NCBI RefSeq assembly: GCF_001690525.1
Contig: NZ_LZGT01000101.1
Location: 1-64,000 of the forward strand
Reading direction: 5' to 3'
Source of the DNA: Gilliamella sp. App6-5
GTDB lineage: Bacteria; Pseudomonadota; Gammaproteobacteria; Enterobacterales; Orbaceae
Length of the DNA: 64,000 nucleotides
The position numbers and the translations under genes were made by a program. Shown piece by piece: positions 47,164 to 57,740 of this stretch. The notes under the pieces were generated by a model, which had not been told where the DNA came from, did not search any database, and saw nothing but the letters and a program-made list of their open reading frames with translations. Within the stretch, counting starts at the first letter, position 1. Every line of letters starts with the position of its first letter.

Positions 47164-49068
47164 GTGATTGATGATTTTGCTGAGAATGGTTTGCTTGCTA
47201 AGGCTATTGACGGTTTTGTAGCAAGAGAGCCACAACGGAACATGGCAAGTAAAGTCTCTGAATCAATAAAAAAACAGCGTTCTCTTGTGGTTGAGGCGGG
47301 AACAGGAACTGGCAAGACCTTTGCTTATTTAGTCCCTGCATTACGTAGCGATAAAAAAGTAATACTTTCAACTGGCTCTAAAAATTTACAAGAACAGTTA
47401 TTCAGTAAAGACTTACCAATAATCAAAAAAGCATTAAATTACACAGGAAAAATAGCCTTGCTTAAAGGCCGAGCTAATTATCTTTGTTTAGAACGCCTGT
47501 ATCATCAATATGCAGCAGCAGGAGATCTTGATAAAGATTTACGTGTTGATTTAGTTCGTGTAAAAAATTGGTCAATTAAAACCAAAGATGGAGATATTAG
47601 CAAATGCACTACTGTCACAGAAGAAAACCTAATTTGGCCAATATTAACAAGCACAAATGATAATTGTTTAGGCAGTGACTGTGAACACTATAGTGATTGT
47701 TATGTCGTCAAGGCGCGTAAACGAGCCTTAAATGCGGATGTTGTTGTGGTTAATCACCACTTATTTTTAGCTGATGTTGTAGTAAAAGATACTGGTTTTG
47801 GTGAACTTATTCCTAAAGCAGATGTCATGATTTTTGACGAGGCTCATCAACTACCAGATCTTGCTTGTCACTATTTTGGAGAACAGCTAACCAGTCGGCA
47901 ACTTTTTGACCTTGCTAAAGAAATTAATTTAGCTTATCGTACCGAAGTTAAAGATATGTCTCAGCTACAGCAATGTGCGGATAAACTACAAAAATGTACG
48001 CAAGACTTACGAATTGTTATTAACCAACAGCCACCCAAAGGTAACTTACGTTTTTTATTTAACCAAGAAGCGGTTAAAAAAGAGATTTCTTATCTTGTCG
48101 AAGCATTAGACTTTTGTCATGAAGTTTTGTTATTGACGGTTGGACGTTCGACAACATTAGATAACTGTTTTGAACGCATTAATCAATATAATACGCTATT
48201 AAAACGCTTGCAGGAGACAAATGTAACTGGTTTTAGTTATTGGTATGAAAGTAGCCATAACTATTTTGTTTTTGCGCTAACGCCATTGTCTGTTGCCGAT
48301 AAATTTACTGAACTATTAACACAGCGAAAAGGCAGTTGGATTTTTACATCAGCAACGTTATCGGTTGATAATCAATTAGATTATTTTACTAAACGCTTAG
48401 GGCTGACAAATGCCGATTCACTAATATTAGAAAGCCCATTTGATTATATTAACCAGACGATTTTTTGTGTTCCACGTTATATTCCATCGCCAAATGAGCA
48501 AGGAAATGCTGAAAAATTAGCCAATATTTTATTGCCTGTTATTGAAGCTAATAATGGTCGTTGTTTCTTTTTGTGTACCTCATATGCAATGATGAATGCA
48601 CTAGCTAAACAATTTCGAGAATTAACCAAATTGCCAGTATTAGTACAAGGTGAAACCAGTAAAGTTAAATTGCTTGAACAGTTTATTCATACGGGCAATG
48701 CGCTACTTATTGCTACGAGCAGCTTTTGGGAAGGGATTGATGTTAGAGGCGATACTTTATCATGTGTTATTATAGATAAATTACCGTTTACGTCACCAGA
48801 TGATCCTTTAATTAAAGCCCGTATGGAAGATTGTCAAATGCAAGGTGGGGACGCATTTAATGATGTACAATTACCAGAGGCGGTAATCACCTTAAAACAA
48901 GGTGTAGGGCGACTAATTCGCCATCACAATGACCGTGGAGCGGTTATCATCTGTGATAATCGTTTAGTAATGCGACCTTATGGTGCAACATTTATTAATA
49001 GCTTACCACCTTCACCAAGAACACGGGACATAAATAAAGTTATAAACTTTTTAATAACGAAAAGCTAA
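47164..49068 (+). CDS. yoaA: DinG-family ATP-dependent DNA helicase YoaA
   Basis: YoaA is an XPD-like iron-sulfur helicase linked to replication fork repair. The 634-residue protein has Walker A in EAGTGTGKTF (about 45-52), iron-sulfur cysteines in NYLCLERL and NCLGSDCEHYSDC, the DEAH box MIFDEAHQLPD, and C-terminal motifs TSSFWEGIDVRG and QGVGRLIRHHNDRG. The start GTG 47164 corresponds to the GTG start of E. coli yoaA, whose N-terminus reads similarly (DDFA...LAKAI). tsaB follows 31 bases later, as in E. coli where the two genes are close. Confidence 0.94.
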   Translation: MIDDFAENGLLAKAIDGFVAREPQRNMASKVSESIKKQRSLVVEAGTGTGKTFAYLVPALRSDKKVILSTGSKNLQEQLFSKDLPIIKKALNYTGKIALLKGRANYLCLERLYHQYAAAGDLDKDLRVDLVRVKNWSIKTKDGDISKCTTVTEENLIWPILTSTNDNCLGSDCEHYSDCYVVKARKRALNADVVVVNHHLFLADVVVKDTGFGELIPKADVMIFDEAHQLPDLACHYFGEQLTSRQLFDLAKEINLAYRTEVKDMSQLQQCADKLQKCTQDLRIVINQQPPKGNLRFLFNQEAVKKEISYLVEALDFCHEVLLLTVGRSTTLDNCFERINQYNTLLKRLQETNVTGFSYWYESSHNYFVFALTPLSVADKFTELLTQRKGSWIFTSATLSVDNQLDYFTKRLGLTNADSLILESPFDYINQTIFCVPRYIPSPNEQGNAEKLANILLPVIEANNGRCFFLCTSYAMMNALAKQFRELTKLPVLVQGETSKVKLLEQFIHTGNALLIATSSFWEGIDVRGDTLSCVIIDKLPFTSPDDPLIKARMEDCQMQGGDAFNDVQLPEAVITLKQGVGRLIRHHNDRGAVIICDNRLVMRPYGATFINSLPPSPRTRDINKVINFLITKS

Positions 49069-49099
49069 ATGATAATAGATAAAATATTTTGGAAAAAAA

Positions 49100-49780
49100 A
49101 TGAGTACTATTTTAGCCATTGATACCTCAACAGAAGCTTGTTCGGTTGCTTTACTTTACCGTAACGAAATCACTCACGATTTTATTGTATCAGCTCGTGA
49201 TCATACTAAACAAATATTACCGATGGTTGATAGACTTCTTAAACAATCAGACTGTTCACTTACGCAAGTTGATGCAATCGCTTTTGGCCAAGGTCCAGGT
49301 AGTTTTACTGGCGTTAGAATTGGTATTGGCGTGGCTCAAGGTTTAGCGTTAGGTATTGATAAACCCATGATAGGTGTATCAACGCTGATGACTTTGGCTC
49401 AAGGTGTTTCTCGAACAATGCAAGCAACAAACGTTATTGCCGCAATTGATGCTAGAATGAACGAAGTCTATTTAGGTCAATTCCAGTACGTTAAGGACCA
49501 ATGGCAAGCGGTTATTGCTGAGTGTGTTATTAAGCCTGAAAAAGTAATCGAAAAAGTGAAGCATATTAGCCAAAATGATTATTGTGCTGGTACGGGGTGG
49601 CAAACTTATCCTGATATGATTAACGATATGAAACAAAGCGATATCTTGTTACCTCATGCACAAGATCTTGTTGTTATTGCTAAGAATAAATGGCAGAAAA
49701 ATGAAGTTATTAATGTTGAAAATGTCGAGCCAACCTACTTACGAAATGAAGTTACTTGGAAAAAGCTACCTGGTCGTTAA
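49100..49780 (+). CDS. tsaB: tRNA threonylcarbamoyladenosine synthesis protein TsaB
   Basis: TsaB (YeaZ) partners TsaD and TsaE in forming t6A at position 37 of ANN-decoding tRNAs. The 226-residue protein (E. coli 231) starts MSTILAIDTSTEACSVALLY and carries HTKQILPMVDRLL and GPGSFTGVRIGIGVAQGLALG, diagnostic of the family. ATG 49100 lies behind a purine-rich GGAAAAAAA. A hairpin follows at 49,801-49,820, next to the left end of an insertion sequence. Confidence 0.97.
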   Translation: MSTILAIDTSTEACSVALLYRNEITHDFIVSARDHTKQILPMVDRLLKQSDCSLTQVDAIAFGQGPGSFTGVRIGIGVAQGLALGIDKPMIGVSTLMTLAQGVSRTMQATNVIAAIDARMNEVYLGQFQYVKDQWQAVIAECVIKPEKVIEKVKHISQNDYCAGTGWQTYPDMINDMKQSDILLPHAQDLVVIAKNKWQKNEVINVENVEPTYLRNEVTWKKLPGR

Positions 49781-49800
49781 TAACAAATCAATATTTAAAA

Positions 49801-49820
49801 AAGCCACCTAATGGTGGCTT
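49801..49820 (+). terminator. tsaB terminator stem, its tail displaced by an insertion sequence
   Basis: AAGCCACC, loop TAAT, GGTGGCTT: an 8-bp stem 20 bases after the tsaB stop codon. No T-run follows; instead the terminal repeat of the IS1182-type element starts at the next base. The element seems to have inserted at the end of the stem. Confidence 0.65.
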
Positions 49821-51359
49821 CAGATTGATGACAAACCTCGATATAATTCGGGGTTTATTTTTTTATTTAAACCATAAATAGGATTTTTAATTTGGATTTT
49901 ATTAAATAAATTAAAAAATAGCTTAAAAAAACGTAACAAAAATAGCTTTATCGCTATTTTCTTGATATTTTGAGCTGTTGCGGCCAATAAACACTGCATT
50001 TGAACCTGCGCTCTTCCTCTAAATCGTGCATAGCGATGTCCGTGGTGTTGTTTAGCATCAGCAAAGCTGCGCTCTATCGTTTCTTTTCGCCGAGCATAGA
50101 CTTTTTTACCTCAATGACTTAAACGAATCTCGTTGGCTTTCTGTTTATCTACTTCCCAGATATGCCGTGTGATGACTTTCTGTGTATTTTTACTCTGTGT
50201 ACACTGTGACAATAACGGACAGATTTTGCAGGTTGTTGCATCAGAATGATAATGACGATAACCTTCCCTGCTGGTAGTTTTATATATTAATGTTTGCCTG
50301 TTTGGGCAAGTATAAGTATCGTTTTGACCGTTATAGATAAACTGCTTTTTTCTGATGGGATTCGCACCATGGGTGGGGCGGCGATAACCCAACACCGGAT
50401 ATATCTGCTCTGCCAGCAGTAAATGGCAAATGGGAGCCGTAAAATAACCCGCATCAAGACCGACACCAACCGGATTAAAGCCAAACCGCTCTAACTGGCG
50501 TTTTAATCGAGCCATGTAAGGCTGGGAATCATGGATATTTCCAGCTGTGACATAGGTATCGGTAATTAAATTATGTTTGCCATCAACCGTTCGGTGATCT
50601 AAGTAGAAGAATCCTTTAGGCTTGCCTTCCCGATGCATAAAGCCACTGTCTGGATCTGTTGTACTGACTTTAACATCCTTGTATTTCTCTACCGTCGATG
50701 GCTTTAAGACTTTTTTCCGTTTAATTCTCTTTCTGCGTTGATGGCTTGATTAAGCGCATCAATATATTGACTGGGCTCAACAATACGCTGCTCATTACGT
50801 GCTTTGCCTTTATTGGCATTTGCTTTTAGGTGAGTACTGTCCGTATATAATACCCGACCACTTATCAACCCTTTGGCAATGGCCTGCTCAACAATATTAT
50901 CAAAAATCTGTTGATAGATTTCACTGTCATTAAACCGACGGCGACGATTTTGGCTAAGTGTTGAGGCGTCAATCACTTTTTCAGTTAATCCCACTCCCAG
51001 AAACCAGCGGTAAGCTAAATTGACCTGAATTTCCTGAACCAGACGACGTTCACTGGGGATACCGAAAAGATACCCCAATAGCATGATTTTAAACAGTCTG
51101 ACCGGATCTTCTGCCGGACGACCGTTATTAGGGCAATAAAGTGGTGCTACCGCTTCTCGAATAAATTCAAAATCAATGACTTTAGCTATTTTACGAACAA
51201 GATGATTTTGGGGGACAAGCGCATCTAGCGAGATTTGCTCTATTTTTTCTGGTGTCGCTGGAGTTGTTTTTTTTAGCATAGAAGAACTTCTCTTATAATG
51301 GACTCCTCTCTATTAGATCAAAGAACTCGCCAAAAAGCGAGCTCTTTGTCATCAATCTG
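49821..51359 (-). mobile_element. IS1182-type insertion sequence, inactivated
   Basis: The ends are perfect 15-bp inverted repeats: CAGATTGATGACAAA at 49,821-49,835 and its complement at 51,345-51,359. Just inside each end is a small hairpin, ACCTCG/CGGGGT on the left and GAACTCGC/GCGAGCTC on the right, that can stop transcription. The single transposase gene on the minus strand is broken twice. The element lies between the convergent tsaB and bamE genes. No clear target-site duplication is visible. Confidence 0.85.
49822..51279 (-). pseudogene. IS1182-family transposase, frameshifted and with an internal stop
   Basis: The N-terminal part (51,279-50,704, 191 residues) has the IS1182 start, with EQISLDALVPQNHLVRKI, YPNNGRPAEDPVRLFKIMLLGYL-like core and LYTDSTHLKANANKGK (first catalytic Asp). 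It ends at a -1 frame break at the heptamer AAAAAAG (50,716-50,710). The next part (to 50,111) continues KVLKPSTVEKYKDV, TTDPDSGF, GVGLDAGYFTAP and a Cys-rich segment, until a TGA at 50,113-50,111. The last part, GKKVYARRKETIERSFADAKQHHGHRYARF, holds the final catalytic Glu and runs to the element's end. With both lesions no full transposase can be made by normal reading. Confidence 0.85.
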
Positions 51360-51384
51360 ACCTCGTTTTTAAGCGAGGTTTTTG
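51360..51384 (+). terminator. Rho-independent terminator between the IS and bamE
   Basis: ACCTCG, an 8-base loop, CGAGGT, then TTTTGTTTTG, directly after the right IS end. It reads on the plus strand, so it may be the other half of the original tsaB termination region, or protect bamE from antisense transcription. Confidence 0.6.
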
Positions 51385-51390
51385 TTTTGA

Positions 51391-51819
51391 TTAAGATTCA
51401 GAATTAGAATCAGAATTATCATCTTCAGTCTTAGTATCAATTGGGTCTGATATACCTTGTTTATTCATTTCTTCTAATGATTTAGATCCTGCTAACTCTG
51501 AATTTTTGATATCCTTTACAATGCCCATTTCATCAAAATATACAGCATAAGTTCTTTGGCTAACAGCCTCATGCTGCGGTTGTTGACGAAAAACATAATA
51601 CCAAACGTTATCACCAAAAACGGAAGTTAACATTGGCGATCCCATAATAAATACAACCTGTTCTTTACTTTGACCAACTTGTAATAGCTCAATGGCATCT
51701 TGTGTCACATAATTACCTTGGTTGATATCAGGTCTATATACCCAACGCTCAACAACCGAACAACCAGTTAATAAAACACTCGTTACAATTGCAAAGGCGG
51801 TAAATTTACGAAACAGCAT
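51391..51819 (-). CDS. bamE: Outer membrane protein assembly factor BamE
   Basis: BamE (SmpA) is a lipoprotein of the BAM complex that inserts beta-barrel proteins in the outer membrane. The 142-residue precursor has a signal peptide with lipobox LLTGC (Cys20, followed by Ser, which suits outer-membrane sorting). The mature part has VYRPDINQGNYVT, LQVGQSKEQVVFIMGSPML and WYYVFRQQP, diagnostic for BamE. The acidic tail (about 115-142, many Asp/Glu/Ser) is longer than in E. coli (113 residues). The start was set at ATG 51819; TTG 51822 precedes it. GGATAA serves as ribosome binding site. Confidence 0.95.
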   Translation of the reverse strand: MLFRKFTAFAIVTSVLLTGCSVVERWVYRPDINQGNYVTQDAIELLQVGQSKEQVVFIMGSPMLTSVFGDNVWYYVFRQQPQHEAVSQRTYAVYFDEMGIVKDIKNSELAGSKSLEEMNKQGISDPIDTKTEDDNSDSNSES

Positions 51820-52025
51820 CAATTTTATCCATTAAAAAAATAATAGGCTATATTATCGCTGATATTTTGCCTGAGTGCTAGCCAAATTGATAAATTCTTT
51901 AACAAATAACTAATAACCAAGTTATCGTCAAGCAATGATACCAATTATCACTTGACTTTTATCCTTGTATCCACCAATTTAATATAGTCATAATAGACGC
52001 TTTTTTTAAACAATTAAGGTACAAA

Positions 52026-52637
52026 ATGAAACTAGAAACAATAGATCAAAAAGCAAGTTATGCTATTGGATTACAAATTGGACAACAATTGAAAGAATCA
52101 GGCTTAAATAATTTAGAACTTAATGCGTTAAAACAAGCAATGGAAGATGTTTTAGCCGGTCATCCGCCTGCACTACCTTTGCAAGAACTACATGATGCAC
52201 TACGTCATGTACACGAACAAGCAACAAAAGAAAAAGCCAAACAAGCAGAAAAAATTGCTCAAGCAGGTAAAGATTTTCTTGCCAAAAACCTTGATAAAGA
52301 TGGCATTAAATCGACTGAATCTGGTCTACAGTATGAAATCATCCAACAAGGTGATGGTGCTTTACCTAAAGCAACAGATCGTGTTCAAGTCCATTATACG
52401 GGGCAATTGATTGATGGTACTGTATTTGATAGCTCAGTAGAGCGTGGACAACCGGCTGAGTTCCCTGTCAATGGTGTAATTCAAGGCTGGGTTGAAGCGC
52501 TACAACTGATGCCTGAAGGTTCAAAATGGCGTTTATATATTCCTCAAGAGTTAGCCTATGGTGCTCAGGGAGCTGGCGCATCAATTCCACCATACAGCGC
52601 ATTAATTTTTGATGTTGAATTATTAAAAGTTTTATAA
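52026..52637 (+). CDS. fklB: FKBP-type peptidyl-prolyl cis-trans isomerase FklB
   Basis: The 203-residue protein (E. coli FklB 206) has an N-terminal dimerisation domain with [17 protein letters not shown], a long connecting helix rich in Lys/Gln/Ala (about 55-95), and an FKBP domain with [33 protein letters not shown] and [14 protein letters not shown]. It catalyses proline isomerisation. There is no signal peptide, so it is cytoplasmic. ATG 52026 follows TTAAGGTACAAA. It is divergent from bamE and terminated at 52,644-52,673. Confidence 0.93.
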   Translation: MKLETIDQKASYAIGLQIGQQLKESGLNNLELNALKQAMEDVLAGHPPALPLQELHDALRHVHEQATKEKAKQAEKIAQAGKDFLAKNLDKDGIKSTESGLQYEIIQQGDGALPKATDRVQVHYTGQLIDGTVFDSSVERGQPAEFPVNGVIQGWVEALQLMPEGSKWRLYIPQELAYGAQGAGASIPPYSALIFDVELLKVL

Positions 52638-52643
52638 GCAAGA

Positions 52644-52673
52644 ATGGACGCTATTTGGCGTCCATTTGTTTTA
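52644..52673 (+). terminator. fklB terminator
   Basis: Stem ATGGACGC/GCGTCCAT with a 6-base loop, then TTGTTTT; it lies between the convergent fklB and MFS genes, 6 bases after the fklB stop codon. Confidence 0.75.
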
Positions 52674-52677
52674 AGTA

Positions 52678-53874
52678 TTATCGTTTGGGAAGAAGATAGG
52701 CGCTAAATGCCGCCAGTAATAATAAAATACTCGCCGTACCAAACGCAACTAAATGAGTGTGTAAGTGATCGTAAGCCCATCCACCTAACCATGAACCCAT
52801 CATCGCACCAATTTGATGCCCCAAATAGGTTAATCCAGAAAGTAATCCCACAATTTTTACACCATAAATATCTGCTGTAATAGCGCCAGACATTGACAAA
52901 GCGCCAGCCCAAACCAAACCACCTGCTGCTGCAATAGTAAAAAGCTGCCATTTAGTTGATGCTAAAACAAGAGTAATAAAACCTAAGCCTCGTATTAAAT
53001 AGACCATCATCAAAATGTTTTTTCGTTGTACTATATCAGATAGATAACCCAAAACTAAGGTACTAAAAATAGCGACTAAACCAATCAAACCAATACCATT
53101 AGAACTGGTGATAGGATCAAAACCATGATCGATAAGCATTGGGACACCATGTGTCCCTAATAAATTCATACTGAAACCACAGGTAAAAAGCCCAAAACTC
53201 AGTTGCCAAAATGGACGTGTTTTTAGCACATCTATAAGTTTGATACTAGGCTCTATTTTTTGATTGATAACAGGCTCTATACTAGAATTTTCGATCTCAG
53301 ATTGATTATCTTTCATAATAAACAAAGCAATAGGTAAGGCGATAATCATAAAAATCACAGCAAACGAAATTAGCGTTGTTTGCCATCCATAAATAGGAAT
53401 GAAGAATGCAAAAACAGGTAACATCACCGCAATACCTGCCATACTTCCTGTTGATAAAATAAATAAGGCCAATCCTCTGCGTTTAATAAACCAACGCGCT
53501 ACAATGGGCGTAAAGCTAACTGACCCTACAAAAGAAGTACCAAAAGATAATGCAATACCGAAAGATAGTAAAAAGCTCCAATAATCAGTTGAGTTAGCTG
53601 ACCAAACTGTCGAGAGAATAATAATGATCGTGCCTAATATTAGGACAAAACGAGTGCTATATTTACCCACTAAATATCCGGCTATTGGCATTGCGATACC
53701 TGAAAAAAGCATACCTATAGCAATAATGCCAGAAAGGACGCTACGGCTAAAACCGAGATCATTTGCAATGGGAAGAAAAAAGACCCCCATACTCATTCTC
53801 AACCCACTGGAAAGTAAAGTAAGAAAAGAAGCTGCAATAACGATGTTCCAACCAAAATACCACGGAGATCGCAT
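52678..53874 (-). CDS. Major facilitator superfamily transporter
   Basis: A 398-residue membrane protein with 12 hydrophobic segments and a central cytoplasmic loop around residues 190-220 (SEIENSSIEPVINQK). It begins WYFGWNIVIAASFLTLLSSG and has ARWFIKRRGLALFILSTGSM, typical of the monocarboxylate/oxalate-formate-like branch of the superfamily. The substrate cannot be told from sequence. ATG 53874 lies on the minus strand, divergent from dapB. It is monocistronic. Confidence 0.85.
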   Translation of the reverse strand: MRSPWYFGWNIVIAASFLTLLSSGLRMSMGVFFLPIANDLGFSRSVLSGIIAIGMLFSGIAMPIAGYLVGKYSTRFVLILGTIIIILSTVWSANSTDYWSFLLSFGIALSFGTSFVGSVSFTPIVARWFIKRRGLALFILSTGSMAGIAVMLPVFAFFIPIYGWQTTLISFAVIFMIIALPIALFIMKDNQSEIENSSIEPVINQKIEPSIKLIDVLKTRPFWQLSFGLFTCGFSMNLLGTHGVPMLIDHGFDPITSSNGIGLIGLVAIFSTLVLGYLSDIVQRKNILMMVYLIRGLGFITLVLASTKWQLFTIAAAGGLVWAGALSMSGAITADIYGVKIVGLLSGLTYLGHQIGAMMGSWLGGWAYDHLHTHLVAFGTASILLLLAAFSAYLLPKR

Positions 53875-53933
53875 AATAACTCCCGATTATTTTTTATAGA
53901 AAACGGATCAAAAATTGTAGCATTAAAGTTTAG

Positions 53934-55335
<1,402 letters not shown>

Positions 55336-55466
55336 GTGTTTGAGTATAAAATATTAAAATCCATTCCCATGTTAGTTTAATAAAAAATGAGTTCGCTTAT
55401 TCTTTTTATCAAGGAATATTGCTAGAATCTCATTTAATTTTTTAAAAGTTAATTTGAGTATTATTA

Positions 55467-56006
55467 ATGAGAAAACACAAATTAGACATGATGATATCTA
55501 CTGATGATATCCAAAAGCGCGTAATCGAATTAGGTCAACAAATAAGTCAAGACTATAAAGATAGCCAAAATGAACTTATTTTAGTTGGCCTTTTGCGTGG
55601 CTCTTTCATTTTTATGGCCGATTTGAGCAGGGCAATTACGGTCGGACACGAAGTTGATTTTATGACAGCATCAAGCTATGGTAATGCTATTATTAGTAAC
55701 CGTGATGTTAAAATATTAAAAGACTTAGACGAAGATATCCGTGATAAAGATGTATTGATTATCGAAGATATTATAGATACGGGAAATACACTCAGCAAAG
55801 TTATGGCTATTTTAAAATTGCGACATCCACGTAGTATTGAAATTTGTACACTGCTAGATAAACCTTCACGGCGTGAAGTAAACGTTCCTGTTAAATATAT
55901 CGGATTTTCCATTCCTGACGAGTTTGTTGTGGGTTATGGTATTGACTATGCTCAACACTATCGTCACTTACCCTATATTGGTCATGTCACTTTACTTGAA
56001 TCTTAA
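55467..56006 (+). CDS. hpt: Hypoxanthine phosphoribosyltransferase
   Basis: Hpt salvages hypoxanthine (and guanine) to the nucleotide with PRPP. The 179-residue protein (E. coli 178) is very similar to E. coli Hpt: [30 protein letters not shown], the PRPP motif [17 protein letters not shown], and [37 protein letters not shown] 55467 was kept; ATG 55485 or 55488 is possible. tamA follows after 17 bases with its own ribosome binding site. Confidence 0.96.
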   Translation: MRKHKLDMMISTDDIQKRVIELGQQISQDYKDSQNELILVGLLRGSFIFMADLSRAITVGHEVDFMTASSYGNAIISNRDVKILKDLDEDIRDKDVLIIEDIIDTGNTLSKVMAILKLRHPRSIEICTLLDKPSRREVNVPVKYIGFSIPDEFVVGYGIDYAQHYRHLPYIGHVTLLES

Positions 56007-56023
56007 TATTATACGAGGTGTAT

Positions 56024-57739
56024 GTGTCGCGATTTTCCTGTTCATTAGGTTTTCTCTTAGTGCTGACAGCTACAGCAAGTTATGCTGATATGAAATTATC
56101 CATTAAGGGATTAACAGGAGAACTTGCTGATAATGTTGAGGCGCGTACTTCATTAATTACACCAGACAAAGTTAGTGATACCCCAAATTTTAAGCGTTAT
56201 TTTGAAAGTGAAGCCCAAAAAGCACTACGCGCTTTAGGTTACTACTCTCCTACTTTTAAATACAACGCTCAAAATCCCAAAGTGCTTATTGTTAGCATAT
56301 CACCAGGCGACCCCGTATTAGTCGAGCAACTCAATGTCAATATCACCGGTGACGGACAAAAAGATCCTGATTTTGAATATTTAATAACAAACAACTTACC
56401 TAAAATTGGCGATGTATTAAATCATGGTATTTACGAATCATTTAAGAAAAGTCTGCAAAATTTATCATTAAAAAAAGGTTACTTTGATGCCAATATGCCT
56501 AAACATCAGTTAGCTGTCTTAATGTCTAAACATCAGGCCTTTTGGAATATTGATTATACAACAGGTAGACGCTACCGATTAGGTAAAGTGACTTTTCATA
56601 ATGCCAAAATCCGTGATGATTATTTAGCTAATATTGTGCCATTTAAAGAAGGTGAGGAATATACTGCTGAACAGTTGTCATTATTAAATAGACGCCTTAC
56701 CTCAACAAACTGGTTTAATTCAGTGGTGGTTGTCCCAGATTTTCCTCATGTAACAGAAGATAAAGTACTTCCCATCGATGTAGAAACCTCACCCCGCAAA
56801 AAAAATAATATGGATTTAGGATTAGGCTTTTCAACTGATAACGGTGTGCATGGTAAAATTGGTTGGAATAAACCTTGGATCAATAGCCGAGGACAAAGTT
56901 TTCAAAGTAACTTATCGCTATCCTCACCAGAACAAATGGTCACTATGAGTTACAAAATCCCGTTAAAAAAATCGCCTTTAGAACAATATTACACTATCCA
57001 AGGTGGTTATAAAAAGATTGATAATAATGATACCTATTCGCGATCTTATACGTTCGGAGCTTTACGCAACTGGGATAATTTTTATGGATGGCAAACAGCA
57101 TTAGGTTTCAATGTGTTGCAAGATGATTTTACCCAAGGTGATGCAAGTTTTAAAACATTTTTGTATTATCCTTCGCTGAGCTTATCAAGAATCCGTTCTG
57201 ATGGTGAATTATTAGCGATGTGGGGCGATTCGCAGCGTTACTCTGTTGAAGCAGCTGGAAAGGAATTAGGTTCAGATATTAATTTTGTACGCTTTCAAGC
57301 ACAGCAGACTTGGATTCGATCACTAAAAAAATCGCATCGATTTATAGCCCGCGGTAATTTTGGCATTATACAAGCAAACAATTTTGACCGAGTTCCACCT
57401 TCATTCAGGTTTTTTGCCGGTGGTGAACGCAGCATTCGAGGTTACAGTTATCAGTCTATTTCACCTAAGGATAAAAAAGACAAGTTAAAAGGTGCCTCTA
57501 AGCTCATTACAGGTTCTCTTGAATATCAATATAATTTATCTGGATCATGGTGGGGAGCTGCGTTTGTAGATACTGGTGAAGCTATAGACAAAGTTGATAA
57601 AACTAAATTCTATACTGGAACAGGATTGGGTATTCGTTGGGCATCACCTGTTGGAACAATAAAAATGGATTTAGCAACACCGCTCAACAAAGATACGGGT
57701 TCTATTCACCTATACATTGGCCTAGGAAGCGAATTATAA
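56024..57739 (+). CDS. tamA: Translocation and assembly module subunit TamA
   Basis: TamA is an Omp85-family outer membrane protein that with TamB helps place autotransporters and lipids in the outer membrane. The 571-residue precursor has a signal peptide ending about SYADMK, three POTRA domains (about 22-260), and a beta-barrel (about 270-571) with FFAGGERSIRGYSYQSISP, the conserved VRGY-like lid-lock motif, and a C-terminal aromatic-rich strand ending IGLGSEL. The start is taken as GTG 56024, five bases after GAGG; GTG 56018 overlaps that site. Confidence 0.93.
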   Translation: MSRFSCSLGFLLVLTATASYADMKLSIKGLTGELADNVEARTSLITPDKVSDTPNFKRYFESEAQKALRALGYYSPTFKYNAQNPKVLIVSISPGDPVLVEQLNVNITGDGQKDPDFEYLITNNLPKIGDVLNHGIYESFKKSLQNLSLKKGYFDANMPKHQLAVLMSKHQAFWNIDYTTGRRYRLGKVTFHNAKIRDDYLANIVPFKEGEEYTAEQLSLLNRRLTSTNWFNSVVVVPDFPHVTEDKVLPIDVETSPRKKNNMDLGLGFSTDNGVHGKIGWNKPWINSRGQSFQSNLSLSSPEQMVTMSYKIPLKKSPLEQYYTIQGGYKKIDNNDTYSRSYTFGALRNWDNFYGWQTALGFNVLQDDFTQGDASFKTFLYYPSLSLSRIRSDGELLAMWGDSQRYSVEAAGKELGSDINFVRFQAQQTWIRSLKKSHRFIARGNFGIIQANNFDRVPPSFRFFAGGERSIRGYSYQSISPKDKKDKLKGASKLITGSLEYQYNLSGSWWGAAFVDTGEAIDKVDKTKFYTGTGLGIRWASPVGTIKMDLATPLNKDTGSIHLYIGLGSEL

Positions 57740-57740
57740 T

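Noticed and set aside
46987-47235. Minus-strand frame upstream of yoaA
   Set aside because: It overlaps the yoaA start and has low-complexity AT-driven composition with no ribosome binding site.
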